Part shown: piece after piece, positions 16,848 to 26,291 of the stretch
How the letters are laid out: every line of letters starts with the position of its first letter
How positions within the stretch are numbered: position 1 is the stretch's first letter
Assembly (NCBI RefSeq): GCF_023195515.1
Contig: NZ_JALPKR020000002.1
Span: forward strand, 4,503,001 to 4,567,000
Source: Variovorax sp. S12S4
Lineage (GTDB): Bacteria > Pseudomonadota > Gammaproteobacteria > Burkholderiales > Burkholderiaceae_C
Direction: 5' to 3'
Length of the DNA: 64,000 nt
The notes under the pieces: generated by a model
Told to the model about the DNA's origin: nothing
Database searches by the model: none
What the model saw: the letters and a program-made list of their open reading frames with translations, nothing else
Translations under genes and position numbers: made by a program

Positions 16848-17663
16848 ATGTCCGACTACGCACTCGAACTTCTCTCCATCAGTTGCACCTTTCACTCGAA
16901 GGACGATCCGGGCCAGCGCTACACCGCGGTGGCAGACACCACGCTGCGCGTCAGGGCAGGGGAGTTCGTGTCGGTGGTGGGGCCGACGGGCTGCGGCAAG
17001 TCGACGTTGCTGAATGTGGGCGCGGGCCTGCTCGAGCCGTCGTCGGGCACGGTGAAGGTGTTTGGCCAGACGCTTGCCGGCGTGAACGCGCGGGCCGGCT
17101 ACATGTTCCAGACCGAGGCGCTGATGCCGTGGCGCAGCGCCGTCGCCAACGTGATGGTGGGGCTGCAGTACCGGGGCGTTTCGGATGCCGATGCGCGCGA
17201 GCAGGCCGAGGCCTGGCTTTCGCGCGTGGGGCTTTCGGGTTTCGGCGACCGCTATCCGCACCAGCTGTCGGGCGGCATGCGCAAGCGCGTGGCATTGGCG
17301 CAAACGCTGGTGCTCGACCCCGACATCATCCTCATGGACGAGCCCTTCAGCGCGCTCGACATACAGACCCGGCAGCTGATGGAAAACGAAGTGCTTGAAC
17401 TGTGGAGTGCCAAGAAAAAGGCGGTGCTCTTCATCACGCACGATCTCGACGAGGCCATTGCGATGAGCGACCGCGTGGTGGTGCTGTCGGCCGGCCCGGC
17501 CACGCACCCCATCGGCGAATTCGCCATCGACCTCGCCCGCCCGCGCGACGTCGCCGAGGTGCGCACGCAGCCGCGCTTTGTCGAACTGCACACGCAGATC
17601 TGGGAGGTGCTGCGCGACGAAGTTCTCAAGGGCTACGCGCAGCAACTGAGGAAGGCCGCATGA
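16848..17663 (+). CDS. ABC transporter ATPase (SsuB/TauB type)
   Basis: A 271-residue nucleotide-binding subunit. It shows Walker A (GPTGCGKST), Q-loop (MFQTEALMPWR), signature (LSGGMRKRVALA), Walker B (IILMDEPFSALD) and the switch histidine (LFITHDLDEA). It belongs to the nitrate/sulfonate/taurine importer group by motif pattern and neighbours. The start ATG 16848 gives the expected N-terminus; a TTG four codons earlier is possible. Its TGA overlaps the permease start (ATGATG), so the two subunits are translationally coupled. Confidence 0.93.
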   Translation: MSDYALELLSISCTFHSKDDPGQRYTAVADTTLRVRAGEFVSVVGPTGCGKSTLLNVGAGLLEPSSGTVKVFGQTLAGVNARAGYMFQTEALMPWRSAVANVMVGLQYRGVSDADAREQAEAWLSRVGLSGFGDRYPHQLSGGMRKRVALAQTLVLDPDIILMDEPFSALDIQTRQLMENEVLELWSAKKKAVLFITHDLDEAIAMSDRVVVLSAGPATHPIGEFAIDLARPRDVAEVRTQPRFVELHTQIWEVLRDEVLKGYAQQLRKAA

Positions 17664-18493
17664 TGCCGCGCCTGAACGAACGCAACGCGCGCTTCTGGCA
17701 ACTGGTGCTGCTCGTGGTGTTGCTCGTGGCCTGGCACGTGGCCTCGCGCAACCAGCAGATCGCGTTCTTCCTGGGCGAGCCCATTCAGGTGGCCGGCCGC
17801 ATCTGGAGCTGGTTTCTGCCGTTCGAAGTGCCGCCGAACCTGCTGTTCCCAGAGGGGCTGAAAGGCAATGCGGACATCTACCGCCACCTGGGCACCACGC
17901 TGCTCGAGACGGTGCTGGCCTTCGGCATCGGCACGGTGCTCGGCCTGGCGTGCGGACTCTGGCTGGCGCTGGCGCCCACGGCGAGCCTGATTCTCGATCC
18001 CTACATCAAGGCCGCCAATTCGATGCCGCGCGTGATCCTGGCGCCGATCTTCGCGCTGTGGTTCGGCCTGGGCATCTGGAGCAAGGTGGCGCTGGCCGTC
18101 ACGCTGGTGTTCTTCATCGTGTTCTTCAACGTGTACCAGGGCGTGCGCGAGGTCAGCCCCGTGGTGCTGGCCAACGCGAAGATGCTGGGCGCGAATCAGC
18201 GGCAGCTGCTGCGCACCGTCTATCTGCCCAGCGCCACCAGCTGGGTGTTCTCGAGCCTGCACACCTCGGTGGGCCTGGCCTTCGTGGGCGCGGTGGTGGG
18301 CGAGTACCTGGGCTCGGCGCGCGGCGTGGGCTACCTGATACTGCAGGCCGAAGGCACCTTCGACGTCAACACCGTGTTTGCCGGCATTGTGGTGCTCACC
18401 GCTTTTGCGCTGCTGCTCGACGGGCTGGTGGGGCTCATCGAGAAGCGCCTGATGAAGTGGCAGCCGCGCAGCGGCGAGACTGAAAAGCTCTAG
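17660..18493 (+). CDS. ABC transporter permease (SsuC/TauC type)
   Basis: A 277-residue inner-membrane protein with about six membrane segments and the BPD_transp_1 EAA-loop region (ANAKMLGANQRQLLRTVYLPSA). It should form the channel of the importer with the preceding ATPase and binding protein. The start lies in ATGATG overlapping the ATPase stop; ATG 17660 or 17663 are both possible. The gene ends at TAG 18493, facing the minus-strand lytic transglycosylase. Confidence 0.92.
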   Translation: MMPRLNERNARFWQLVLLVVLLVAWHVASRNQQIAFFLGEPIQVAGRIWSWFLPFEVPPNLLFPEGLKGNADIYRHLGTTLLETVLAFGIGTVLGLACGLWLALAPTASLILDPYIKAANSMPRVILAPIFALWFGLGIWSKVALAVTLVFFIVFFNVYQGVREVSPVVLANAKMLGANQRQLLRTVYLPSATSWVFSSLHTSVGLAFVGAVVGEYLGSARGVGYLILQAEGTFDVNTVFAGIVVLTAFALLLDGLVGLIEKRLMKWQPRSGETEKL

Positions 18494-18499
18494 CCGGGT

Positions 18500-20111
18500 T
18501 CAGCGCTTCTTCTTTGCCGGCGTGCCGCCGCGCTTTTCGCGCACGACCTGCTGCTTGCCGCTCGACTTCGCCACGTTGCTGCCGCGCGCGGCAGTCGCCT
18601 TTACCGCGCTGCCGCCGCGCTTGGCGCTTGCGGTGGCGCGGCCGCGAGCCGGGCCTGCCCCAGATCCGACGCGAGCCGCGGGTGCGGCGCGAACCGGCAG
18701 GTACACGACCACGCTGTAGCCGCGCTTGAATGCGTGGTTGGGCTTGACGTCGTTCCACTCGGCCACGTTGGAGGGCGCGAGCTTGTAGCGGCGCGCAATG
18801 CTGGCCACGCTGTCGTTGCGCCCGGCCTTGATGGTGGTGCGGCGGTTGACAATTTCGGGCTGGAAGCTCAGGTGTCCGCTGTCTGCGACCACGGCCGTCA
18901 CGTCTTCTTTCACGCGCGGCGCCGCGCGGCACGATGAGCGTGGAGCCCGCCTTGATGAGCATGCGCGGCGGAATGCTGTTGAGCGCGCGCAGATCGGCCT
19001 CGCTCATGCCCGAGCGCTGGGCGGCATCGGCCACCGTCATGGTGTTGGGAACCACCCATGCCGTCCAGCTGGCGTACTGGCCTTGCGAATAGGCGTCGAA
19101 ATTGCGCTGGAACACGGCTGCGTTGTCCCAGGGCAGCAGGATCTGCTGCGTTCCGGCCGCAAGCAGCACCGGCTTGTGCGCGGCGGGGTTCAGTGCGCGA
19201 AAGTCTTCGAGCCGAACGTCGGCCAGCTTGGCCGCCAGCTCGACGTCGAGGTCGCGCGTGAGCGTCACGGTCTGGAAGTACGGGTGGTTGGCGATCAGCG
19301 GCAGCTCGGTGTTGAACGCCTGCGGGTTCGCAACGATGTTCTTCACGGCCTGCAGCTTGGGCACGTAGAGCCGCGTTTCGGCCGGCATGGAAAGATCGCT
19401 GTAGGTGGTGGGCAGGCCCAGGCGCTGGTTCTTGGCAATGGCGCGGCTCACGCTGCCTTCACCCCAGTTGTACGCGGCCAGCGCAAGCTGCCAGTCGCCG
19501 AACATGCGGTAGAGCTTTTGCAGGTAGTCCAGCGCGGCGCGAGTCGATGCCACCACGTCGCGGCGGTCGTCGCGGAAGATGTTCTGCTTCAGGTCGAAGT
19601 CGGTGCCGGTGGCCGGCATGAACTGCCACATGCCCGCGGCGCGTGCGCTGGAAATGGCCTGCGGGTTGAATGCGCTCTCGATGTAAGGCAGCAGCGCGAG
19701 TTCGGTGGGCATGTTGCGCCGCTCGAGTTCCTCGACGATGTGGAACATGTACTTGTTCGAGCGCTCGGTCATGCGCTGGATGTAGTCGGGCCGGCTGGCA
19801 TACCACTGCTCGCGGTCGCGCACGAGGTCGCTCTCGAGGTTGGGCATCTTGAAGCCACGGCGGATGCGGTCCCACATGTCTGCGGGCGGTGCGAGCGTGA
19901 CGACGCTTTGCGAATGCGCTTCGCTGCTGGTGATGGGAGTGAGAGGGCCGCCCGGGTAGACGGGCGCCGCGCTGCCGGCCACCTTGGAGGCGGTACCGCC
20001 GGCGGTGGCGGATGGGGCGGAAGTGCCGGACGAAGAGGGGGCCGTGGTGGTGCCCGCGCAGCCCGCGAGCAACAGTGAGCCTGCAAGGCAGGCAGCAGCG
20101 ATAAATTTCAT
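18500..20111 (-). pseudogene. LysM lytic transglycosylase, frameshifted (MltD-like)
   Basis: A lipoprotein transglycosylase: a signal with lipobox (SLLLAGCAG), an SLT goose-lysozyme-like domain with catalytic Glu in LPYIESAFNP and the AGMWQFMPATG motif, then LysM repeats. After TLIVPRGAAR (about 18914-18940) the frame breaks: the last LysM (NDSVASIARRYKLAPSNVAEWN) and a basic tail are coded in another frame that ends at 18500, while the original frame runs on in nonsense. Two missing bases in a GCGCGC tract would explain it. The catalytic domain is intact, so a shortened enzyme could work; a sequencing error is also possible. The start at 20111 overlaps the gloB stop as ATGA, so both are one operon. 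Confidence 0.75.
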
Positions 20112-20887
20112 CGGAAGTCGTTTTTCCATTGGCGCAGTGCGGCAAATACATCGGCTTCGCCCGCATTCGCGGAAAGCTCGGCGTGCTCGCGCACCGCTCT
20201 AAGGACAGTGGCTTCGCGGCTGCGAAGAAAGGGGTTGATTCGGCGTTCGGTGGCCAATTGCGAAGGCAGCGTGGGCTGCCCCTGCGCGCGCAGGCTTTCG
20301 CAATGCGCGGTGTACTGAGTCAGATCGGCATTGCCGGGTTCCACCGCTTGGGCAAAACGCAGGTTAGCAAGTGTGTATTCGTGCGCACAACACACGCGGG
20401 AGTCGCCGGGCAGCGCTGCAAGCGCATCGAGCGAAGCCAGCATTTGCGCCGGCGTGCCTTCGAACAGGCGGCCGCAGCCGCCGGAGAACAGCGTGTCGCC
20501 GCAAAACAGCAGCGGCGCCTGGCCCTGGTGTGCGGGCAAGAAGTAGGCAATGTGGCCGGCCGTGTGGCCCGGCACGTCGATGACCTGGAAGCGCAGCCCG
20601 AGCACTTCGGCGCTGTCGCCATGCGAAAGCGGCGTGAAGGGTTCGGGGATGCGCTCGCGCGCGGGGCCGAAGACCGGCGCGCCGGTTGCCGCATGGAGCG
20701 CGGCCACGCCGCCCGTGTGATCGGGGTGGTGGTGCGTGACTAGAATCGCGGCGAGCTGCAGCTTGTCGCGCGTCAATGCGTTGAATACCGGTTGAGCGTC
20801 GCCCGGGTCCACCACGATCGCGTTGGAGCCGTCCTGCAGCATCCAGATGTAGTTGTCAGCGAAGGCGGGCAGCGGAACAAGGGTCAT
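20108..20887 (-). CDS. gloB: Hydroxyacylglutathione hydrolase (glyoxalase II)
   Basis: A 259-residue metallo-beta-lactamase-fold enzyme. The metal motif THHHPDHTGG is complete, with further ligands in VPGHTAGH, CGDTLF and CAHEYT. The C-terminal glyoxalase II domain is present (NPFLRSRE). It hydrolyses S-lactoylglutathione to lactate and glutathione in methylglyoxal detoxification. Its stop overlaps the transglycosylase start. Its ATG shares the palindrome CATG (20885-20888) with the divergent methyltransferase start, so at least one of the two promoters must lie inside the other gene. Confidence 0.95.
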   Translation of the reverse strand: MTLVPLPAFADNYIWMLQDGSNAIVVDPGDAQPVFNALTRDKLQLAAILVTHHHPDHTGGVAALHAATGAPVFGPARERIPEPFTPLSHGDSAEVLGLRFQVIDVPGHTAGHIAYFLPAHQGQAPLLFCGDTLFSGGCGRLFEGTPAQMLASLDALAALPGDSRVCCAHEYTLANLRFAQAVEPGNADLTQYTAHCESLRAQGQPTLPSQLATERRINPFLRSREATVLRAVREHAELSANAGEADVFAALRQWKNDFR

Positions 20888-21656
20888 GAGCGGTCAAATT
20901 ATAGGTTTGCAGGATTGGTTCGCGACCCCCCCCGGCCGCTACCTCCTGGCGTGGGAGCAGGCCCAGTTCGACGAAGCCGTGGCGGATGTCTTCGGCTATC
21001 ACGCGCTGCAGCTGGGCGCAGCCGAGATCGAGGGGCTGCGCGCCAACCGCATGCCGCACCGCTGGCTCGCCTTGAGCGACCCCTTGCAGCAACCCGGCAG
21101 GGCCGCGCTGTTCACCGACTTTGCGGCGCTGCCGTTCGCGGCCAACAGCCTGGACCTGGTGGTGCTGCCGCACGCACTGGAGCTGAGCCCCGACCCCCAC
21201 GCCACCTTGCGCGAAGTGGAGCGGGTGCTGGTGCCCGAAGGCCGCGTGGTGATCTGCGGGCTCAACCCGGCCAGCCTGTGGGGCATGCGGCAGCGCCGCG
21301 CGCACCTCTACCGCAAGCTCGGCTTCGGCGAACTCTTCTTGCCCGAGGGCGGCGAGTTCATCGGCTACTGGCGCATTCGCGACTGGCTGCGGCTCTTGAG
21401 CTTCGAGGTGGAGTCGGGGCGTTTTGGCGTTTACCGGCCCGCGGTGCGCAGCGAGGCATGGCTGGAGCGCTGCCGCTGGATGGACACAGCCGGCGAGCGC
21501 TGGTGGCCCATTTTTGGCGCCGTGTATTTCCTGGTGGCCGTCAAGCGCGTGCGCGGCATGCGACTGCTTGGGGCCGAATGGCGCCGCGCCGCCGCGCGCG
21601 CCACAGCGCCGGTGCCCCTGGCCGGCAAGGTGCACAAGGCCGACCACGCCGAATGA
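20886..21656 (+). CDS. SAM-dependent methyltransferase-like protein
   Basis: A 256-residue protein of the methyltransferase_11 type. It keeps the mid-domain pattern LPFAANSLDLVVLPHALEL and the REVERVLVPEGRVVICG strand, but the usual glycine-rich SAM motif I is poorly conserved, so SAM binding is uncertain. It is a common companion of gloB and rnhA in betaproteobacteria; its role is unknown. The start codon ATG 20886 overlaps that of gloB on the other strand. In-frame codons further upstream lie wholly inside gloB and give no family match. Confidence 0.82.
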   Translation: MSGQIIGLQDWFATPPGRYLLAWEQAQFDEAVADVFGYHALQLGAAEIEGLRANRMPHRWLALSDPLQQPGRAALFTDFAALPFAANSLDLVVLPHALELSPDPHATLREVERVLVPEGRVVICGLNPASLWGMRQRRAHLYRKLGFGELFLPEGGEFIGYWRIRDWLRLLSFEVESGRFGVYRPAVRSEAWLERCRWMDTAGERWWPIFGAVYFLVAVKRVRGMRLLGAEWRRAAARATAPVPLAGKVHKADHAE

Positions 21657-21697
21657 TTGAATCAATGATCGATTGAAAGAAGAAGGAAAAGAAAGTT

Positions 21698-22147
21698 TTG
21701 AACGAAGTCGTGATCTACACCGATGGTGCGTGCAAGGGCAACCCCGGCCCCGGTGGCTGGGGCGCGTGGCTCAAGTCGGGCGCCACCGAAAAGGAATTGT
21801 TCGGCGGCGAACTGAACACCACCAACAACCGCATGGAACTCACGGCCGTGATCGAGGGCCTCGCCGCCCTCAAGCGGCCCTGCAAGGTCATTCTTTATCT
21901 CGACAGCCAATACGTGCGCATGGGCATCACCGAATGGATCCGCGGCTGGAAAGCCAAGGGCTGGCGCACCTCTACCAAGCAGCCGGTAAAGAACGTGGAG
22001 CTCTGGCAAAAGCTCGACAAGCTGGTGGCCGAAGGCGGCCACGTCATCGAATGGCGGTGGGTCAAGGGCCACTCGGGCGATCCGGGCAACGAGCGCGCCG
22101 ACATGCTCGCCAACAAGGGCGTGGACAAGGCCCTCGGCCGGATCTAG
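21698..22147 (+). CDS. rnhA: Ribonuclease HI
   Basis: A 149-residue RNase HI that cuts RNA in RNA-DNA hybrids. The catalytic acidic residues are in [16 protein letters not shown] (Asp), [15 protein letters not shown] (Glu), LYLDSQYV (Asp) and the C-terminal [10 protein letters not shown] (Asp); the basic protrusion and [10 protein letters not shown] loop are present. The start is TTG 21698 after AGAAGGA; no in-frame ATG gives the conserved N-terminus. It lies 41 bases after the methyltransferase gene. Confidence 0.95.
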   Translation: MNEVVIYTDGACKGNPGPGGWGAWLKSGATEKELFGGELNTTNNRMELTAVIEGLAALKRPCKVILYLDSQYVRMGITEWIRGWKAKGWRTSTKQPVKNVELWQKLDKLVAEGGHVIEWRWVKGHSGDPGNERADMLANKGVDKALGRI

Positions 22148-22157
22148 GCCCCGGGGA

Positions 22158-23474
22158 TTAGTCCTCGAGCATCATCACGTCGACTTCATCGCCCGCGGCC
22201 ACGCTGCCCTGATCGTGGTGCAGCACCACGAGCCCGTTGGCCTCGACCATCGAACTCAGCACACCAGAACCCTGGTTGCCCGCAATGCGAACCTCGGGCA
22301 GCGCGCCGGCCACCGCCGTGACGAAGCCGCGCTGGTATTCGGTACGGCCCGGCTTCTTGCGGATGGCACCCACGCTTCGTGCACGCAGCAGCGGCCGCGG
22401 CGCGGCGGCAATGTCGTGGCAGCCCATCATGCGCAGCAGTGCAGGCCGCACGAACGCAAGAAAAGTGACCATCACGGCCACCGGATTGCCGGGCAGCCCG
22501 AACAGCACGGCTGCGCCCGGCTGCGATGAAGAGGTTTGGTTGCGCGGGATCAGCCCGACGGCCATCGGCCGACCAGGCCGCATGGCAACCCGCCAGAACG
22601 CCATGTCGCCAAGCTGCTGCATCACCGCGCGCGTGTGGTCGGCGGCACCGACGCTCACGCCACCGCTGGTGATGATGGCGTCCGCCTCGCTGGCGGCGCG
22701 CTGCAGCGTGGCGGCGAGCGTGGCGGGGTCGTCGCGCACCAGGCCCAGGTCGATGACTTCGCAACCCAGCCGCGTGAGCAGGCCGAACACCGTGTAGCGG
22801 TTGCTGTCGTACACGGCGCCTTCGCGCGGCGGTTCGCCAAGGCTCAGGATTTCGTCGCCGGTCGAAAAGTAGGCCACGCGCAGGCGCCGCAGCACGGAGA
22901 CCGAAGGCAGGCCGAGGCTCGCAATCATGCCCAGGGCTGCGGGCGACAGGCGCTCGCCACGTTTCAGGGCCGGTTGGCCCTGCATGAGGTCTTCGCCCGC
23001 GAAGCGGCGGTTGTCGCCGCGGCGGAGCACCTTGGCCGGAAAGCTCACGCGGTCGCCGTCGACCTTGCAGAACTCCTGCGGAATCACGGTGTCGAGCCCT
23101 TCGGGCATGACCGCGCCGGTCATGATCCGGACCGCATCGCCCGCACCCAATGAGCCGCGCCACGCGGCGCCGGCCAGCGCGGTTCCCACCACGCGCAGCT
23201 CGATCGATGCGTCGATGGGCGCATCGTCGCGCAGGACGGCGCCATCGAAGGCAAAGCCGTCCATCGCGGAGTTGTCGTGAGGCGGCACGCTCACAGGCGA
23301 GATGATGTCTTCAGCCAGCACGCGGCCGAGCGCTTCGCGCACGCCGACTTCTTCGCGTTCGGAGACCACGGCTTGGGCGACCAGCTGGGCCAGGAAGGCC
23401 TGGACCCCGTCGACGCTCAGCGCCTGGGGGTCATAGCCCGCAAGGGCGGCGGCAATGTCGGCGATGCGGCTCAT
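22158..23474 (-). CDS. moeA: Molybdopterin molybdenumtransferase
   Basis: A 438-residue MoeA that inserts molybdate into adenylated molybdopterin. Visible are the N-terminal domain ([13 protein letters not shown]), the metal-transfer loop ([16 protein letters not shown]), the MPT-binding [10 protein letters not shown], and the [11 protein letters not shown] motif. The start ATG at 23474 overlaps the mobA stop (ATGA). It is the last gene of the moaA-mobA-moeA operon. The unusual element is the insertion [10 protein letters not shown] before the PGN motif, a loop of no known role. Confidence 0.94.
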   Translation of the reverse strand: MSRIADIAAALAGYDPQALSVDGVQAFLAQLVAQAVVSEREEVGVREALGRVLAEDIISPVSVPPHDNSAMDGFAFDGAVLRDDAPIDASIELRVVGTALAGAAWRGSLGAGDAVRIMTGAVMPEGLDTVIPQEFCKVDGDRVSFPAKVLRRGDNRRFAGEDLMQGQPALKRGERLSPAALGMIASLGLPSVSVLRRLRVAYFSTGDEILSLGEPPREGAVYDSNRYTVFGLLTRLGCEVIDLGLVRDDPATLAATLQRAASEADAIITSGGVSVGAADHTRAVMQQLGDMAFWRVAMRPGRPMAVGLIPRNQTSSSQPGAAVLFGLPGNPVAVMVTFLAFVRPALLRMMGCHDIAAAPRPLLRARSVGAIRKKPGRTEYQRGFVTAVAGALPEVRIAGNQGSGVLSSMVEANGLVVLHHDQGSVAAGDEVDVMMLED

Positions 23475-24121
23475 CGGCTTTCCAGGGCGTGCAGTTCGGC
23501 CAGCGTATTGGCGTTGAAGAAAGCATCGGGCGCATCGCCGGGCCGGTCGAAGGGCACGAGCACGGTGCGGTGCTGCGCGGTCCACGCGTCGATCTTGCGG
23601 CCGCCGGACTGGGTGAAGTTCACCAGGCTTTCGAGCAGCGCCGTGTGCAGCAGGCAGAACACCGGCTGCGGCCGCAGCACCGGCGCCGCGCCGGGTTCGG
23701 CGGCGGCTTCGGGGGCGCTGACCATGGCGATTTCCGCGTTGTCGGCAACCAGCGCCTCGGCCATTCGGCTTGCCAGGTCGAGCGGGAACAGCGGCGTGTC
23801 GCAAGGCACGGTCAACAGGTAAGGCGTTTCGCAACGCTCGAGGCCGGTCAGAAAGCCCGCGAGCGGACCCGCGTAGTCGGCCAGGCTATCGGGCCACACC
23901 GGCACGCCGAAGGATTCGTAGGCGGCCAGGTTTCGGTTGGCGTTGATCATGACCTCGCCGACCTGCATGCCCAGCCGCAGCACGGCGTGCATTGCGAGCG
24001 GCGAGCCGTTGAAGTTCTGCAAGCCCTTGTCGATGCCGCCCATGCGTGTGCCGCGTCCGCCGGCCAGCAGCAGGCCGGTGATCTCGCTGGGGGAAATGGG
24101 TTCTTGTGTCTCTGGGGTCAT
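23471..24121 (-). CDS. mobA: Molybdenum cofactor guanylyltransferase
   Basis: A 216-residue nucleotidyltransferase with the signature [18 protein letters not shown] near the N-terminus and the metal-binding VPCDTPLFP. It attaches GMP to molybdenum cofactor, giving the bis-MGD form used by DMSO-reductase-type enzymes. It overlaps moaA and moeA by four bases on each side, so the three proteins are translationally coupled. It implies the cell also makes bis-MGD enzymes, beyond the xanthine-dehydrogenase-type enzyme near the window end. Confidence 0.93.
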   Translation of the reverse strand: MTPETQEPISPSEITGLLLAGGRGTRMGGIDKGLQNFNGSPLAMHAVLRLGMQVGEVMINANRNLAAYESFGVPVWPDSLADYAGPLAGFLTGLERCETPYLLTVPCDTPLFPLDLASRMAEALVADNAEIAMVSAPEAAAEPGAAPVLRPQPVFCLLHTALLESLVNFTQSGGRKIDAWTAQHRTVLVPFDRPGDAPDAFFNANTLAELHALESR

Positions 24122-25269
24122 CCGCCGATGTAGCTCATTTCGACGCGTCGCGGCGCCTTGTCGTTGGTGTCGTGCTCGGCGCTTTCGGGGCCGCGAAGCG
24201 CGCGCAGTTCGGAATAGCGGTCGGCGCGGCCCTGCCAGATGTGGCCGATGGCGGAGGCGATCTCCTCGTCGGTGGCGGTGCCGCGCAGCAGCGGGCGCAA
24301 GTCGTGGCCCGCGCTGGCAAAAAGGCAGAGGTAGAGCTTGCCCTCGGTGGACAGGCGCGCGCGGCTGCAGTCGTGGCAGAAGGCCTGGGTCACGCTGCTG
24401 ATCACGCCGACCTCGCCGCCGCCGTCGGCATAGGCCCAGCGCTGCGCGGTCTCTCCGGGCGCGCTGGCCTCGAGGGGCACCAGCGGAAACTCGGCGCCGA
24501 TGCGCGCGATGACTTCCGCCGAAGGCAGCACCTCGTCCATGCGCCAGCCGTTGGTGGCGCCCACGTCCATGTATTCGATGAAGCGCAGCACGACCTTGCC
24601 GCCGTGGTTGTCGCGAAAGTAGCGCGCCATCGGCAGGATTTCCTGCTCGTTGGTGCCGCGCTTGACCACCATGTTGACCTTGATCGGGCCGAGCCCGGCG
24701 GCCAGCGCCGCCTCGATGCCGGCCAGCACATCGGCCACCGGAAAATCGACGTCGTTCATGTGGCGGAACACCGCGTCGTCGAGGCTGTCGAGGCTCACGG
24801 TCACGCGCTGGAGGCCGGCGGCGGCCAATGCTGCCGCCTTGCGCTGCAGTAGCGAGCCGTTGGTGGTGAGCGTGAGCGCCAGCGGCTCGCCGGCCGGTGT
24901 GCGAAGCTCGGAAAGCTGCTCGATCAGCCCCTCGATGTTCTTGCGCAGCAGCGGCTCGCCGCCGGTGAGGCGGATCTTGCGCACGCCGTGGGCTGCAAAA
25001 AGCCGCGCGAGCCGCGTCATTTCCTCGAAGCTCAGCAGCGCGCTGTGCGGCAGGTATTGGTAGTCCTTGTCGAACACGTCTTTCGGCATGCAGTAGCTGC
25101 AGCGGAAGTTGCAGCGGTCTGTCACGCTGATGCGCAGGTCGGTCAGCGGCCGGCCGAGGCGGTCGAGCAGGTGGCCTGTGGCGGGCACGGCAATCTCCGG
25201 CACCGAAACCGCCGGGCGTGCGCGGCCGATTTCGGAGAGCGGAATGACGGTGGTGCTTTTGCTGTTCAT
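24118..25269 (-). CDS. moaA: GTP 3',8-cyclase
   Basis: A 383-residue radical SAM enzyme that starts molybdopterin synthesis with MoaC. The SAM iron-sulfur motif is CNFRCSYC. The C-terminal second cluster has CHDC and a later cysteine (LYLCLFA), and the protein ends near YIGG as the family does (a GG-like tail needed for activity). An N-terminal extension of about 35 residues precedes the usual [20 protein letters not shown] start, so a later start is possible. First gene of the operon. Confidence 0.95.
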   Translation of the reverse strand: MNSKSTTVIPLSEIGRARPAVSVPEIAVPATGHLLDRLGRPLTDLRISVTDRCNFRCSYCMPKDVFDKDYQYLPHSALLSFEEMTRLARLFAAHGVRKIRLTGGEPLLRKNIEGLIEQLSELRTPAGEPLALTLTTNGSLLQRKAAALAAAGLQRVTVSLDSLDDAVFRHMNDVDFPVADVLAGIEAALAAGLGPIKVNMVVKRGTNEQEILPMARYFRDNHGGKVVLRFIEYMDVGATNGWRMDEVLPSAEVIARIGAEFPLVPLEASAPGETAQRWAYADGGGEVGVISSVTQAFCHDCSRARLSTEGKLYLCLFASAGHDLRPLLRGTATDEEIASAIGHIWQGRADRYSELRALRGPESAEHDTNDKAPRRVEMSYIGG

Positions 25270-25333
25270 GGGGCAGCGGCCAATTTACTCCATCGGCGAT
25301 GGGCCGAGCCGGAAAGGGCTACTCGGCAGGGCG

Positions 25334-26095
25334 CTAGACGCAGCGCGCGCCGTCCACTTCGATGCACACGCCGCTGATGAATGCGGCCTCGTCGCTCGCG
25401 AGGTACAGCGCAGCGTTGGCCACATCGAGCGCCGTCGAGAAGCGGCCGAGCGGAATGGTGGCGCGGAACTTGGCCTTGCGCTCTTCGGTGAGCGGACCGC
25501 CGGCGAATTCGGCGGCCAGGCCCGTGTCGGGGTTGAAGACCGGGTTGATGCAGTTCACGCGGATGTTGTCGGGGCCGAGCTCGGCGGCCAGCGACTTGCT
25601 CGTCGTGATGACGGCGCCCTTGGAGCCGTTGTACCAGGTGAGCCCCGGACGCGGACGCACGCCGGCCGTGGAGGCGATGTTGATGAACGAGCCGCCGCCG
25701 TTGGCGCGGAACGCCGGCACCGCGTGCACGGTGGCCAGATAGATGCTCTTCACGTTGACCGCGTAGCACTTGTCGAACTCGTCTTCGCCAACCTCGAGGG
25801 CAGGGCGGTTGCGGTGCGTCCAGCCGGCGTTGTTGACCATGGCGTCGAGCTTGCCGTGGCGCTCGACCGCGGCTTCGACCAGGGCCTTGACCTGTGCCGA
25901 CTGCGTGACGTCCGCCGCAAAGAACGAGGCCCTGCCGCCTTCGCGCAGGATGGCTTCGACCACCTGCTGGCCGGCTGCCGGGTTGATGTCGTTCACGAGC
26001 ACCTGGGCGCCCTCGGCCGCGAGCCGCTTGGCGATGCCTTCGCCGATGCCGCCGCCGGCACCGGTCACGATGATGGATTTGTCCTTGACGCGCAC
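25334..26095 (-). CDS. Short-chain dehydrogenase/reductase
   Basis: A 253-residue classical SDR. The cofactor loop is TGAGGGIGEG, the NNAG motif is present, and the catalytic Ser, Tyr and Lys are in NIASTAG and WYNGSKG. The substrate is unknown; it resembles 3-oxoacyl-ACP reductase or glucose-dehydrogenase-like members. The start is GTG 26095, seven bases after GAGGAG, giving VRVKDKSIIVTG; longer frames add an unrelated 55-residue stretch. It is divergent from the ZIP transporter gene. Confidence 0.9.
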   Translation of the reverse strand: MRVKDKSIIVTGAGGGIGEGIAKRLAAEGAQVLVNDINPAAGQQVVEAILREGGRASFFAADVTQSAQVKALVEAAVERHGKLDAMVNNAGWTHRNRPALEVGEDEFDKCYAVNVKSIYLATVHAVPAFRANGGGSFINIASTAGVRPRPGLTWYNGSKGAVITTSKSLAAELGPDNIRVNCINPVFNPDTGLAAEFAGGPLTEERKAKFRATIPLGRFSTALDVANAALYLASDEAAFISGVCIEVDGARCV

Positions 26096-26207
26096 GCTGT
26101 GTCTCCTCGAAAAAAGTGCAGCGGGGCAGTGTATCGGGCCATGCTGCCAAGTGCTTGTGCATGGCGCCTTTTGCGCAGTGCGCCCAGCGCGTGCTGGACG
26201 CCGTTGT

Positions 26208-26222
26208 TGAGAATTACTATCA
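26208..26222. promoter_or_regulatory. Fur-box-like operator before the ZIP gene
   Basis: TGAGAAT-T-ACTATCA matches the 7-1-7 Fur consensus (TGATAAT-N-ATTATCA) in 12 of 14 positions. It lies about 70 bases before the ZIP start and overlaps a possible -10 (TACTAT). A Zur or other Fur-family protein could also be the user. Confidence 0.55.
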
Positions 26223-26291
26223 TCCAAGTGCCTGAGTACGCAGCACTCGAATGGACGCAAAGGGCTCTTTCAACACAAGGAGCTTGCAATC

